DNA of 64,000 bases from Alkalimonas delamerensis (lineage in GTDB: Bacteria > Pseudomonadota > Gammaproteobacteria > Enterobacterales > Alteromonadaceae). The DNA is taken from assembly GCF_030717955.1 (NCBI RefSeq), contig NZ_JAUZVY010000004.1:248001-312000 (forward strand). The letters are read 5' to 3'. Each line of letters begins with the position of its first letter. The first letter of the stretch is position 1. A program made the translations under genes and the position numbers. The notes beneath the pieces were generated by a model that searched no databases, was not told the origin of the DNA, and worked only from the letters and a program-made list of their open reading frames with translations. This document shows, one piece after another, positions 1 through 9,286 of this stretch.

Positions 1-45
1 CCAAGCCGTCGTTATCAAGTGGCCAGTGCAAATCCGGCTGCCGCA

Positions 46-378
46 TCAGGCCTGACGCCTGCGCTGGGCTAAGATGCCCAGCAGGGTAAAGATGCCCAAG
101 GTGACCCAGGGCAGCCAGAGGTTACTAAGCCCGGCCAGCTGACGGGCCACAATAGGGGTGACAAAAAGAGTAAAAGCACCGTAGCCAAAGGCACAGACCA
201 ACACAAAGATCAGCGTGCGCCAGACAAAGTGCATCCCCGCCACCTGGCGGCGAATAAAGCGGTTGATGTCATCACCAAACACCACCAGGCTGGTAGCCAC
301 CATGGCCAGGGCAATGTCCCGGATATAAGGCCGGAACAAAGCGCCCCATTGCAGCAGCAGATCCTGCAACGCATCCAT
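46..378 (-). CDS. DUF3392 family inner-membrane protein
   Basis: A 110-residue protein with three hydrophobic segments (about residues 21-37, 53-75 and 86-102) and an Arg-rich end (AQRRRQA), so a small inner-membrane protein. Sequence and length fit the DUF3392 family of marine and aquatic gammaproteobacteria, whose function is unknown. Its ATG overlaps the ligA stop by one base (TGATG), so it is translationally coupled to ligA and is the last visible gene of the zipA-ligA operon. The 45 bases beyond its stop hold no gene I can support. Confidence 0.8.
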   Translation of the reverse strand: MDALQDLLLQWGALFRPYIRDIALAMVATSLVVFGDDINRFIRRQVAGMHFVWRTLIFVLVCAFGYGAFTLFVTPIVARQLAGLSNLWLPWVTLGIFTLLGILAQRRRQA

Positions 379-2411
379 CAGGCAACTCCATGTTCAGTAA
401 AAAGCGCCTGCATTTGCGCCTCATCCCACACCGGAACACCCAATTCTTCGGCTTTGGCCAGCTTTGAACCGGCATTCTCACCGGCAATCACGGCATAGGT
501 TTTTTTCGACACCGAGCCGGAGACTTTCGCCCCTAAGCGCTGCAACAAGGCTTTGGCGTCATCCCTTCCCATGCTGCTTAAGGTACCGGTCAGCACCAGC
601 GTCTGACCTGCCAATGGCTGCGCAGCGGCGCTTTGTACGGCGATGGCCGGCCAATGCACACCGACCGCTTGCAGAGCCTGGATCACCGCCTGATTGTGTG
701 GCTCATGGAAGAATGCCACCAGATGCTGTGCCACCACAGTGCCCACATCCGGCACTTGTTGTAAGGCCTCTTCGTCCGCCTGCATCAGGGCAGCCAACTC
801 ACCAAAGTGCTGCGCCAGATTCAAGGCAGTGGCCTCACCGACTTCACGGATACCGAGGGCATAAATAAAACGCGGCAAGCTGGTGCTTTTGGCGGCTTCG
901 ATGGCGTTGAGCAATTTACTGGCCGATTTTTCGGCCATCCGCTCCAGCCCTAACAAGGCGGGTAAATCCAACTTAAAAATATCGGCCGGTGTTTGCACCA
1001 ACTGCTGCTCGACCAGCTGATCAATCAACTTCTCACCAAGGCCATCGATATCCAAGGCTTTGCGCGAGACAAAATGCTTTAAAGCTTCTTTGCGCTGGGC
1101 CGCGCAATACAAACCACCTGTACAGCGGGCAACGGCCTCGCCTTCAACCCGCTCCACCTGGGATTGACACACCGGGCATTGCTGTGGAAAAACGATGGCA
1201 CGACTGTCGGCCGGGCGCCGCTCGGACAGCACCGAGACAATTTGCGGGATCACATCACCCGCCCGGCGCACCGTCACGGTATCGCCAATTTGCACGCCCA
1301 GCCGATTGATCTCGTCCTGGTTGTGCAAAGTCGCATTGCTGACGGTTACGCCGCCCACCAGCACCGGTTCCAGCCGGGCGACAGGGGTGATGGCGCCGGT
1401 TCGCCCCACCTGGAACTCAACATCCAGCAAGGCGGTTAACTGCTCCTGTGCAGGAAACTTAAAAGCGATGGCCCAGCGAGGTGCCCGGGCGACGAAACCC
1501 AGCGCCCGTTGCTGTGCCAGACTATCGACTTTGACCACCACACCATCAATTTCATAAGGCAAGCTGGCACGGCGTTCGGCCACCTGCTGGTAATACGCCA
1601 GTACCGCCGCCGCACCCTGCACCCGCTCGATTTCCGGGCAAACAGGAAAGCCCCAGCCTTTGAGTTGCTGCAACCGCTGGTGATGGCTTTCTGCATCCAA
1701 CTGGCCGGCGCTGTCCTGCACTTCGCCCAAACCATAGGCATAAAACATCAGTGGCCGGGCTGCGGTCACTTTCGGGTCCAGTTGGCGCAAGCTGCCTGCG
1801 GCGGCATTGCGCGGATTGGCAAAGACTTTATCGCCTTTAAGGCGGGCAGCATCGTTCATCCGCTCAAAGCCAGCCAACGGCATAAAGACCTCGCCACGAA
1901 CTTCCAGCACTTCGGGCCAATCGGAGCCTTGCAAGCGCAAAGGAATGGCGCGAATGGTGCGAATGTTGCTGGTAATGTCTTCGCCGGTGCTGCCATCACC
2001 CCGGGTGGCGGCTTGAACCAGCAGTCCGTGCTGGTACCGGATGCTGACCGCCAAACCGTCCAGCTTCGGCTCGCAACAAAAGGCAAAGTCGCCGGCAAAG
2101 TCCAGTCGGTCGGCCATCCGCTTGCAAAAAGCGGTGAAATCCTCTGCCGCAAAGGCATTGTCCAGCGACAACATCGGCACCGAATGCGCAACCTGGGCAA
2201 ACTGCCCCAAAGGCTTTTCTCCCACCCGTTGGGTTGGCGAATCTGGGCGGACCCATTCAGGATGCTGCTGCTCCCAGACTTGCAGCTGACGAAACAGCCG
2301 GTCGTACTCGGCATCAGGGACGCAAGGGTCGTCCAGCACATAGTAGTGGTAACTGTATTGATTCAATTGCTGTTGCAATTGCTCGACATCGGCTTGTGTC
2401 GGCGTGCTCAT
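378..2411 (-). CDS. ligA: NAD-dependent DNA ligase LigA
   Basis: Seals nicks in duplex DNA during replication and repair, using NAD+ as AMP donor. 677 residues, normal for the family. In order: domain Ia (YHYYVLDDP, NAD binding), adenylation domain with the lysine motif EPKLDG (Lys116), OB fold, a four-cysteine zinc finger (CPVC ... CTGGLYC), helix-hairpin-helix region (LGIREVGEATA) and a C-terminal BRCT domain (about 595-672). I start at the ATG ending at 2411 (MSTPTQ), where homology begins; the frame is open 17 codons further upstream but there is no support for using them. It lies downstream of zipA with a 22-base palindrome in the gap, and overlaps the DUF3392 gene by one base. Confidence 0.97.
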   Translation of the reverse strand: MSTPTQADVEQLQQQLNQYSYHYYVLDDPCVPDAEYDRLFRQLQVWEQQHPEWVRPDSPTQRVGEKPLGQFAQVAHSVPMLSLDNAFAAEDFTAFCKRMADRLDFAGDFAFCCEPKLDGLAVSIRYQHGLLVQAATRGDGSTGEDITSNIRTIRAIPLRLQGSDWPEVLEVRGEVFMPLAGFERMNDAARLKGDKVFANPRNAAAGSLRQLDPKVTAARPLMFYAYGLGEVQDSAGQLDAESHHQRLQQLKGWGFPVCPEIERVQGAAAVLAYYQQVAERRASLPYEIDGVVVKVDSLAQQRALGFVARAPRWAIAFKFPAQEQLTALLDVEFQVGRTGAITPVARLEPVLVGGVTVSNATLHNQDEINRLGVQIGDTVTVRRAGDVIPQIVSVLSERRPADSRAIVFPQQCPVCQSQVERVEGEAVARCTGGLYCAAQRKEALKHFVSRKALDIDGLGEKLIDQLVEQQLVQTPADIFKLDLPALLGLERMAEKSASKLLNAIEAAKSTSLPRFIYALGIREVGEATALNLAQHFGELAALMQADEEALQQVPDVGTVVAQHLVAFFHEPHNQAVIQALQAVGVHWPAIAVQSAAAQPLAGQTLVLTGTLSSMGRDDAKALLQRLGAKVSGSVSKKTYAVIAGENAGSKLAKAEELGVPVWDEAQMQALFTEHGVA

Positions 2412-2438
2412 GGCGGGAAACTCACTTAAAGGAAGCAA

Positions 2439-2460
2439 GCAGGCAGCCGGGGCTGCCTGC
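2439..2460 (-). other. Perfect palindromic hairpin between zipA and ligA
   Basis: GCAGGCAGCC and GGCTGCCTGC form a 10-bp perfect stem around a two-base loop, in the 55-base gap between the zipA stop and the ligA start. There is no run of T after it in the minus direction, so it is not a classical terminator. It may mark RNA processing or adjust ligA expression relative to zipA; this is inference. Confidence 0.6.
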
Positions 2461-2466
2461 AATGGA

Positions 2467-3372
2467 TTAACGGGCGCCGCGGATCAACTGCTGGCGCTGG
2501 AACTCACGAATTTTTTCAACATAATGCCGCACGGTTTGCACTGTCAGCACGCTGCGCTGGCCATCCAACACCTGGCCACCGAACTCTTCGGCGATCTTCT
2601 TGGCCGCGTTGTTCATTAAATTGAAGTTTTGCAGCGGCTCACCAGGCCCCGGCAAGGTCATAAAGAGACTGATGCCTCGAGTGCTGATTTTTTCCATCTG
2701 ATCGACATCAAAGGTGCCGGGATTAAACATATTGGCCAGACTGAACAAGACCTCACCGGCGCCGGTGCTGTCCTGATGCCGGTGAAAGATATCCATCTCG
2801 CCAAACTTAAAGCCGAGCGTCAGCAACAGCGGCAGCAAGTCCTGACCTTTGATTTCACGGCCTTCCGGCAGCAAGACGTACAAAATTAAAACCTCAGAGG
2901 GTTCGGCGCTGCCCGTGGCCTGCGCTTCCGCGTCATCCAGTTGCTGCTGTGCCGCGGCGGCGCTTTCTGCCCGCTGCACCGGGGCCTCATCGGTTGCATC
3001 CAGTGCGCTGAAGCTGAGCTGCGGCTCGGCTGGCTCGTCAAAATCAAACTGGTTTTGCACCTCGGCCGCTTGCTGGCTGTCGGCTGACTGCTCTGATTGT
3101 GCTTGCTGGGGCTCAGCCGCCTGGGCTGCGCCTTTGCGCAGTACCCGGACTTTACCCACCCCAAACTCGTCAAAGCCATCGCCATCGGACCGGTTTTGCT
3201 GACTTTCGCTGTCATCCTGCCCGCTGAGGTCATGATCCGGGCGGCCCTGGCCCGGGTGGTAGCGGTGCTTTTGACTGCCATTTTTACGCACCGTCCACAG
3301 CCCATGCAGCAGCAAGGCACCGATGGCCAAAGCTATCAAGATAAAAAGCGCTAAACGTAATTCACTCGCCAT
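2467..3372 (-). CDS. zipA: Cell division protein ZipA
   Basis: Membrane anchor that tethers FtsZ at the division site. 301 residues: an N-terminal transmembrane helix (about 4-27, ALFILIALAIGALLLHGLW), a short basic stretch (RKNGSQKHR), a long Gln/Glu/Ala-rich linker (about 40-160) and a C-terminal ZipA FtsZ-binding domain (about 162-292, starting EVLILYVLLPEGREIKG). The order smc-zipA-ligA is standard in gammaproteobacteria. It starts 18 bases after smc ends, so it is probably in the same transcript. Confidence 0.95.
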   Translation of the reverse strand: MASELRLALFILIALAIGALLLHGLWTVRKNGSQKHRYHPGQGRPDHDLSGQDDSESQQNRSDGDGFDEFGVGKVRVLRKGAAQAAEPQQAQSEQSADSQQAAEVQNQFDFDEPAEPQLSFSALDATDEAPVQRAESAAAAQQQLDDAEAQATGSAEPSEVLILYVLLPEGREIKGQDLLPLLLTLGFKFGEMDIFHRHQDSTGAGEVLFSLANMFNPGTFDVDQMEKISTRGISLFMTLPGPGEPLQNFNLMNNAAKKIAEEFGGQVLDGQRSVLTVQTVRHYVEKIREFQRQQLIRGAR

Positions 3373-3390
3373 TCCCGGATCCTTTTGATT

Positions 3391-6300
3391 CTAAGAGGCT
3401 TCAGCCATTTTTACTGCATCATCAACATCGACAGCCACCACTCTGGACACGCCAGGTTCTTGCATGGTGACTCCCATCAGCTGCGCTGCCATCTCCATGG
3501 CTATTTTATTATGACTAATATAAATAAATTGTACCGTTTCTGACATTTCCCGCACAAGGTTGCAGAAACGCCCGACATTGGCATCATCCAAGGGTGCATC
3601 CACTTCATCCAGCATGCAAAATGGGGCCGGATTCAGCTGAAAAATCGAAAACACCAATGATAATGCGGTTAAGGCTTTTTCACCACCCGACAGCAAATGA
3701 ATGGTGCTGTTTTTTTTCCCGGGAGGTCTGGCCATAATGGCCACCCCGGTTTCCAATAAATCGTCATCGGTCAGCTCCAGATAGGCACTGCCGCCGCCGA
3801 ACACCTTAGGAAACAAGGTTCGCAAGCCCCGGTCAACCCGCTCAAAGGTGTCTTTAAAGCGTTGACGGGTTTCCCGATCGATTTTCCGAATGGCTGTTTC
3901 CAGCGTTTCAAGCGCTTCGGTTAAATCCTGATGCTGGGTGTCGAGGTAGCTTTTGCGCTCGGCTTGCTGCTGGTACTCGTCGATGGCAGCCAGGTTAATA
4001 GCACCCAGCCGGCCAATGGCGTCGGTGGTTTTATCCAGCTCTGTTTGCAGACCTTGTTCGTCGGCATCGGTTGCCAGCTGTTCCAACACCTGCTTTAACT
4101 GGACCTGCTGCTCTTGCAGAAGTTCCAACATGTTGTTGGCGCGGATGCGATGCCCTTCGGCGTCCAACCGCAGCGACTCCAGCTGTTGCCGCTGCTGATT
4201 CACCCGTTGCAAAATGCTGTGCTGCCCTTGCTCCAGCTGACGAATTTTTTGCTCACAGTCCGACAGCTGGTTTTGCAGCTGCTGCAACGCCTGCTCGGCA
4301 GCCTCCCGTTGCAACAGAGTTTCTTGCAGCGTTTCATGCAGCTGCATATCCGGCTCATCGTCGTCGCTCTGCTGCAACAACTGCTGCTCCCGCTCCTGCA
4401 GATGCTGGGACTGCTGCTGTGTGCGGTTTAGGCTTTGTTGCAACACCTGCAGCTGGCGCTGGCCGCTGGTGAGTTGCACGCTCAGTTGTTGCAGCTGCTG
4501 TTGCTGCTGATCCCGGGCCGCCCGCTCCGCGCGCAATGCCTGCTGCAAGCGCTCGCGCTCTTGCTCCAGTGGCAACTGCTGCGCTGCCAACTGCTGCAGC
4601 TGCTCTTCGTGCATCAGCAATTGCTCCGATAACTGCTCTTGCTGCAGCTGGCTTTCTTCCAACAACAGATCCAGCTCGCGCTGCTCTTGTTGCAACTGCT
4701 GCTGTTGCTGCTGCCATTGGCTGCTTTGCTGCTGCTGCAACAGCCAGGCGGTGCGGGCTTCTTGTTCCTGCTGCGATGCCTGCTGTACCCCTTGTTTGCA
4801 TTGCTGCAACTGCTGCTGTTGGTCCGCGTGCTCTTGCTGTGCTTGACTCAGCGCCGCTTGCAGCTCTTGTTGCTGCTGGTTCAAATCTGCCAGCTGTGCA
4901 CTTAGCGCCGTCAGTTGCTCGGCCCGGGCCAGGTAGCTGTCTTGCTCGTGCAAGCCGGCGACCAGGCACCAGTTGCTTCCATACCAATGCCCAGTCGGGG
5001 TCATCAGGCTAACGCCGGGTTCAAGCCTGGCCAGTTGCTGCTGTGCGTCAGCGTCATCCTGCACCAGCACAATGCGCTGAAAATAATCCGGCACCCCTTC
5101 GCCTTTCACCTTATCCGCCAGTACCGGGCCAGCCAGCCCCGAGCTATCAAGCTTTGATTTGCCGGTGAGCACCAGGGACGCGGTCAGGCTGTCAGGCCAC
5201 TGGCTTTCGGTGCTGGCATGGCGCAATGCACCTAAGGCCAGGGTCACGGCCTCGGCCCAGCCGGCTTCGACCTGCCATGAGGCGACTAAATTGTGTTGCT
5301 GCTGGTGTTGCGCCTGCTGCAAGCGATGCTGTTGCTGTTGCAACTGCTGCCTTTCCAGCTGCAACCGGTCCTGCGAGCGCTGCAACTGTTGCAGTTGCTG
5401 CTGCCCTTGCTGCAGTGCTGCCTCGCTAGCTTCGAGCTGGCTTTGCTGATGGCTGGATTGCTGCTGTGCTTGCTGCCACTGCTGGTGCAGGCTCTGAACG
5501 GAGTCGCTGGCTAACTGCTGCGCCAGCTCGGTCAGCTGTGAGGTTAACTGATGCGCACGTTGCTGGTGCTGACTTTGTTGCTGACGCGCATTGGCCAGCT
5601 GCATTTCCCATTGCTGTTGCTGGCGCTGCTGGGCAAAATGCTGTTGTTGCCATGCCTGCCAGTCCCGCTCTGCCTGCTGCTGATCCTGCTCCAACTGCTC
5701 GAGCTGCTGCTGTCGCTCGGCCAGTTGCTCTTCGAGCAGAGCTTGCTCGGGCGCTAACTCCTCCAGCACAGCTTGCTGCTCTTCAAGCTGCTGTTGCTCC
5801 ATCACCAGGTGCGCCTCTGCATCCTGCAATTGCAATCGCAGTTTATCCAGCTCACTGCTGCGCTGCTGCCGCTGTTGGCGCTGATGCAACAACTGTTGCT
5901 CAATACGACTGATCTCGGCACCCAGCCGATAGAAACCTTCTTGCTGCTCACTTTGACTAAGACGCAGCTCCTGCTGCTGCTCTTTCAGCTCAATCAACAC
6001 CCGCTGATCGCCCAGCTGGGCCGCCTGAAACTTTTCCAGCTCGGTCTCTTCAGCCGCCAGTTGTTGCTCCAGCTGAGTTTGCAGCTGATGGTACTTTAAC
6101 CAGCGCAGCGCCGTCACTTCGGCCTTAAGCACCCGTTCGCGGGCTTTTAATGCTTTGTAGCGCTCGGCAGCACTGGCCTGACGCTTTAATTTTTCCAGAT
6201 TCTTACCGAGTTCTTCACGCACATCGGACAGCCGATCCAGATTCTCCCGGGTATGACGGATGCGGTTTTCGGTTTCACGCCGTCGCTCTTTGTATTTGGA

Positions 6301-6810
6301 GATGCCGGCGGCTTCTTCAATAAAGACCCGCAATTCTTGCGGTTTGGATTCAATCAGGCGGGAAATCATCCCCTGTTCGATGATGGCGTAGCTGCGAGGC
6401 CCGAGCCCGGTGCCGAGAAAGATGTCGGTAATGTCCCGCCGCCGGCATTTGCTGCCATTTAAAAAATAGCTGGATTGCGCTTCCCGGGTCACCAGACGTT
6501 TGATGGCGATTTCACTGCGATCGGCCATCGAGCCATGCAATCGACCCTGCGTATTTTCAAACACCAGCTCAACCGACGCCTGCGAAACCGGCTTACGCTG
6601 CGCCGAGCCATTAAAAATGACATCGGTCATCGCATCGCCACGCAAGTTTTTGGCCGAGCTTTCCCCCAGCACCCAACGTACTGCATCGATCACATTGGAC
6701 TTGCCGCAGCCATTGGGACCCACCACGGCGGTCATCTGCTGTGGAAAAGGCACAGAGGTTGCGTCAACGAAGGATTTAAACCCCGCCAGCCGGATCTGCT
6801 TTAAGCGCAT
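3391..6810 (-). CDS. smc: Chromosome segregation ATPase SMC (condensin)
   Basis: ATPase of the Smc-ScpAB condensin, which extrudes DNA loops and organises the replicated origin region. 1139 residues: ATPase head with Walker A GPNGCGKSN (31-39); coiled-coil arm; hinge (about 510-645, containing GALRHASTESQWPDS and LVLTGKSKLDSSGLAGPVL); return arm; second head half with ABC signature LSGGE (1040-1044) and Walker B FCMLDEVDAPLD (about 1064-1075). The arms are extraordinarily rich in glutamine, with many runs of four or more Q coded by mixed CAG and CAA. Smc rather than MukB argues against enterobacteria, vibrios and aeromonads. First gene before zipA-ligA. Confidence 0.97.
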   Translation of the reverse strand: MRLKQIRLAGFKSFVDATSVPFPQQMTAVVGPNGCGKSNVIDAVRWVLGESSAKNLRGDAMTDVIFNGSAQRKPVSQASVELVFENTQGRLHGSMADRSEIAIKRLVTREAQSSYFLNGSKCRRRDITDIFLGTGLGPRSYAIIEQGMISRLIESKPQELRVFIEEAAGISKYKERRRETENRIRHTRENLDRLSDVREELGKNLEKLKRQASAAERYKALKARERVLKAEVTALRWLKYHQLQTQLEQQLAAEETELEKFQAAQLGDQRVLIELKEQQQELRLSQSEQQEGFYRLGAEISRIEQQLLHQRQQRQQRSSELDKLRLQLQDAEAHLVMEQQQLEEQQAVLEELAPEQALLEEQLAERQQQLEQLEQDQQQAERDWQAWQQQHFAQQRQQQQWEMQLANARQQQSQHQQRAHQLTSQLTELAQQLASDSVQSLHQQWQQAQQQSSHQQSQLEASEAALQQGQQQLQQLQRSQDRLQLERQQLQQQQHRLQQAQHQQQHNLVASWQVEAGWAEAVTLALGALRHASTESQWPDSLTASLVLTGKSKLDSSGLAGPVLADKVKGEGVPDYFQRIVLVQDDADAQQQLARLEPGVSLMTPTGHWYGSNWCLVAGLHEQDSYLARAEQLTALSAQLADLNQQQQELQAALSQAQQEHADQQQQLQQCKQGVQQASQQEQEARTAWLLQQQQSSQWQQQQQQLQQEQRELDLLLEESQLQQEQLSEQLLMHEEQLQQLAAQQLPLEQERERLQQALRAERAARDQQQQQLQQLSVQLTSGQRQLQVLQQSLNRTQQQSQHLQEREQQLLQQSDDDEPDMQLHETLQETLLQREAAEQALQQLQNQLSDCEQKIRQLEQGQHSILQRVNQQRQQLESLRLDAEGHRIRANNMLELLQEQQVQLKQVLEQLATDADEQGLQTELDKTTDAIGRLGAINLAAIDEYQQQAERKSYLDTQHQDLTEALETLETAIRKIDRETRQRFKDTFERVDRGLRTLFPKVFGGGSAYLELTDDDLLETGVAIMARPPGKKNSTIHLLSGGEKALTALSLVFSIFQLNPAPFCMLDEVDAPLDDANVGRFCNLVREMSETVQFIYISHNKIAMEMAAQLMGVTMQEPGVSRVVAVDVDDAVKMAEAS

Positions 6811-6816
6811 TTACCC

Positions 6817-7320
6817 TCAATCAAGGTCGTTCAGTGGCCAGCGCACAATGAAGTCTTCAAAGTCCTGCATATCCACCTGCGTTTCTGAGATGGTTTTATT
6901 GCGCACCGACATTTGTTTTTTATGCATCAGGCTTTTTTTACCATTGTTCAGCAATGGATGCCAGCTTGGCAAACCACGCCCTTCATGCAGCCGACGATAA
7001 CTGCAGGATGGCGGCATAAAAAAGATATCGGACAAGTTGTCTTTGGTTAGCTGAATGCAGTCCGGTACCAGCACCGTGCGTTGTTGGTACTCGGTGCACT
7101 CGCATTTGTGCGAATTGAGATAACGGCAGGCGATGTTGGTGTAATGCACCTCCTCGCCCTGATGCAGTTGATCGGTCGGAGCAAACTCAAGCTCAGCGGC
7201 ATCGTCGTCGATGAATTTGTTGAGACAACATTTGGCGCAGCCATCGCAGACGGCCTCCCACTCCTGCTGCGTCATCTCGGCCAGGGATTTGTGCTCCCAG
7301 AAGCGTTCAGTCAGGCTCAT
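6817..7320 (-). CDS. ycgN: YcgN family cysteine-cluster protein (UPF0260)
   Basis: 167 residues. Cysteines are clustered at the N-terminus (CDGCAKCC) and again in CRYLNSHKCECTEY, PDC and PPSC, a pattern expected to bind a zinc or an iron-sulfur centre. Sequence and context match YcgN of the E. coli minCDE-ycgLMN region; the molecular role is not known. Its ATG overlaps the ycgM stop by four bases (ATGA), so it is coupled to the gene upstream. Confidence 0.9.
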   Translation of the reverse strand: MSLTERFWEHKSLAEMTQQEWEAVCDGCAKCCLNKFIDDDAAELEFAPTDQLHQGEEVHYTNIACRYLNSHKCECTEYQQRTVLVPDCIQLTKDNLSDIFFMPPSCSYRRLHEGRGLPSWHPLLNNGKKSLMHKKQMSVRNKTISETQVDMQDFEDFIVRWPLNDLD

Positions 7321-7982
7321 GCCGCCACCACCTTGGTTTGAACCCGCAGCAGATCGGCCAGCTGCAAGCTTAAAGCGTCTCCCGGCTGCAAAGGGCCGAC
7401 ACCTGCCGGCGTGCCGGTCAGAACCATATCGCCAGGCAAGAGGGTAAACCAGTGCGACATCTCGCTGATTATCTGGTGGATGCCGCGGATCATGGTGGCG
7501 GTGGTCCCGGACTGACGCAACTGACCATTGACCTGCAAGCTAAAATCCAACTGCTGTGGATGCTTGACCTGGGCTTGCGGAATAAAAGGCCCTACCGGGC
7601 AAGCCCCATCGAAGCCTTTGGCGATGTCCCAGGGGCGCCCCAAGCGTTTCAGCTCGGTTTGCACCTCGCGCAGGGTGAGGTCCAGTGCCAGACTGTAGCC
7701 CCAAACCGCAGTACCGACCTGCTCGACGGAGGCTTTGCAAAGCGGCGACTTAATCAGTACCGCCAACTCGGTTTCATTGTGCACGGCACCATGCTGCATC
7801 GGGATGGCAACCGGCTGCGTCAGATCGGCCAGGGCGGTTGCAGGCTTTATGAAAAACAAGGCCTCGGCTGCCACCTGGCTTTTCATCTCGGCGATGTGAT
7901 CCTGATAATTTTGGCCAATACAGACCACCTTACCCACAGGCAGATCTATCCGGTCCCCACAAAGGTTTCGATGCTGGTACAT
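7317..7982 (-). CDS. ycgM: Fumarylacetoacetate hydrolase family protein YcgM
   Basis: 221 residues, a single FAH-fold domain. Visible family features: VCIGQNYQDHIAEM near the start, the acidic metal-ligand region HNETELAV, WDIAKGFDGACPVGPF, and the C-terminal LTGTPAGVGPLQPGD. The family cleaves C-C bonds of, or tautomerises or decarboxylates, small beta-diketo acids; E. coli YcgM and its relatives are linked to acylpyruvate or oxaloacetate chemistry, but the substrate here cannot be read from sequence. It sits between a lytic transglycosylase and ycgN, the usual order in this cluster. Confidence 0.88.
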   Translation of the reverse strand: MYQHRNLCGDRIDLPVGKVVCIGQNYQDHIAEMKSQVAAEALFFIKPATALADLTQPVAIPMQHGAVHNETELAVLIKSPLCKASVEQVGTAVWGYSLALDLTLREVQTELKRLGRPWDIAKGFDGACPVGPFIPQAQVKHPQQLDFSLQVNGQLRQSGTTATMIRGIHQIISEMSHWFTLLPGDMVLTGTPAGVGPLQPGDALSLQLADLLRVQTKVVAA

Positions 7983-7985
7983 AGC

Positions 7986-8996
7986 TTACTCGCTGATGAT
8001 TAAATCGGCCAAATACCCGACACTGGTGACAAAATAATAAGAACGGTTCCAGTGCATCAGGGTTTTGTAGTTATCATAGGCCAAATAGGCCCGGCCGCCC
8101 TCATTATCAGGTAAAATCAGCGCTGCTTTAATGTCGCGCTCTGGCAAATCACGGCCATCAAGCCGCCGTACGCCCAGCTCTTGCCATTCAGCCAGAGTCC
8201 GTTCAGTACGGGCCCATTCACGCAACCAGGCCGCCCGGTTTGGGGTACCACGCGGGATGGCGTAGTCCATTGAAAAATTTGCTGGCAGTTTCACTTCCCG
8301 GCCCCAGGTCTGGCTGTTGTCCCAACCCAGGCTACGCAGGTAGTTGGCAATGGAAGCGAACACGTCCATCTGATTGCCCCAAATGTCTTTTTTACCATCG
8401 CCATCAAAGTCCTGCGCATAAGCAAGGAAAGAACTCGGCATAAACTGGCTTTGCCCCATGGCGCCGGCCCAGGAACCTTTCATGTCTTCAAGCGCAATGT
8501 GGCCAGCGGCCAGAATGTCCATGGCATGAAAAAATTCACTGCGGAAGAAGGCTTCCCGCCGGCCTTCATAAGCCAGGGTTGCCAGCGAGGAAGGTACCGA
8601 ATGATTGCCCATAAAGCGGCCAAAGCTGCTCTCAAGCCCCCAGAGTGCAATGATAAAGCGCCCTTGCACCCCGTAGCGCGCTTCCACTTCTTTTAACTGC
8701 TCCTGATAGCGTTGGTAGCGCTCACGCGCCATCCGGATCCGGGTTTCGCTGACCCGCTTAGGTAAGTAAGTATCCAGAGTTTCAATGCGCTCGGGTTGAT
8801 TGCGGTCGGCCGTGACCACCCGCTGATGAAATTCCAGACTGCCAAAGACCTGCTCGATCAGTGCCTGATCATAGCCCCGCTCGATGGCTTCTTGCCGCAA
8901 GCCCTCGGCATAGTCGTCAAAGGTTGGTGTGGCCAGTACCGGAAAAGCCAGCATGGCGCTCAAGGCACCGGCTTTTAGCCATTGAAGTATGCGCAT
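7986..8996 (-). CDS. Periplasmic lytic murein transglycosylase, MltB family
   Basis: Cleaves the MurNAc-GlcNAc bond of peptidoglycan with 1,6-anhydro product formation, the known reaction of the family. 336 residues: a signal peptide (MRILQWLKAGALSAMLAFPVLA), then the SLT_2 domain with the catalytic glutamate in ALWGLESSFGRFMGN (Glu122) and the motif WAGAMGQSQFMPSSF, followed by DFDGDGKKDIW, a calcium-binding-like loop also seen in MltB. No lipobox cysteine follows the signal peptide, so unlike E. coli MltB it should be soluble in the periplasm. Lies three bases upstream of ycgM. Confidence 0.9.
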   Translation of the reverse strand: MRILQWLKAGALSAMLAFPVLATPTFDDYAEGLRQEAIERGYDQALIEQVFGSLEFHQRVVTADRNQPERIETLDTYLPKRVSETRIRMARERYQRYQEQLKEVEARYGVQGRFIIALWGLESSFGRFMGNHSVPSSLATLAYEGRREAFFRSEFFHAMDILAAGHIALEDMKGSWAGAMGQSQFMPSSFLAYAQDFDGDGKKDIWGNQMDVFASIANYLRSLGWDNSQTWGREVKLPANFSMDYAIPRGTPNRAAWLREWARTERTLAEWQELGVRRLDGRDLPERDIKAALILPDNEGGRAYLAYDNYKTLMHWNRSYYFVTSVGYLADLIISE

Positions 8997-9007
8997 AACA
9001 CTCCCGT

Positions 9008-9286
9008 TTATGATTTTGATTGCAGCAAAGCTTTGTGTTCTGCCAGCAAGTCCTCTGGCGGTGGCGGCAATTGCAGATAATACCCCTGCTCTGTCAGAGC
9101 CGCTTTTACCTTACTGAGATCCGCCTGGGCTAAAGAAGTTCGCTTATTCAGATCAATCAGGGTAACCAATTGTGGCGTACCAAAGGTTGCCAGCAAGGCC
9201 TCCGGCACGTTGGAGAAGTCATCCCGTCGCTCGATGTAGAGGTAGGTTTGTTCTTTTTTGAGGCTTTTATAGACAACACACAACAT
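9008..9286 (-). CDS. ycgL: YcgL domain-containing protein
   Basis: 92 residues, the full length of the YcgL family (MLCVVYKSLKKEQTYLYI ... VPEALLATFGTP ... LQLPPPPEDLL). The family has a small alpha/beta fold and no established function, and is nearly always beside minC in gammaproteobacteria, as here, divergently. No convincing Shine-Dalgarno is visible before the ATG. Confidence 0.9.
   Translation of the reverse strand: MLCVVYKSLKKEQTYLYIERRDDFSNVPEALLATFGTPQLVTLIDLNKRTSLAQADLSKVKAALTEQGYYLQLPPPPEDLLAEHKALLQSKS

Noticed and set aside
1509..2429. 306-codon open frame on the plus strand opposite ligA
   Set aside because: It lies wholly within ligA, whose motifs are complete, and its composition is that expected from the antisense of a GC-rich gene.
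3953..6099. Many Leu-, Ala- or Cys-rich plus-strand frames over smc
   Set aside because: They are frame shadows of the CAG/CAA repeats on the other strand.
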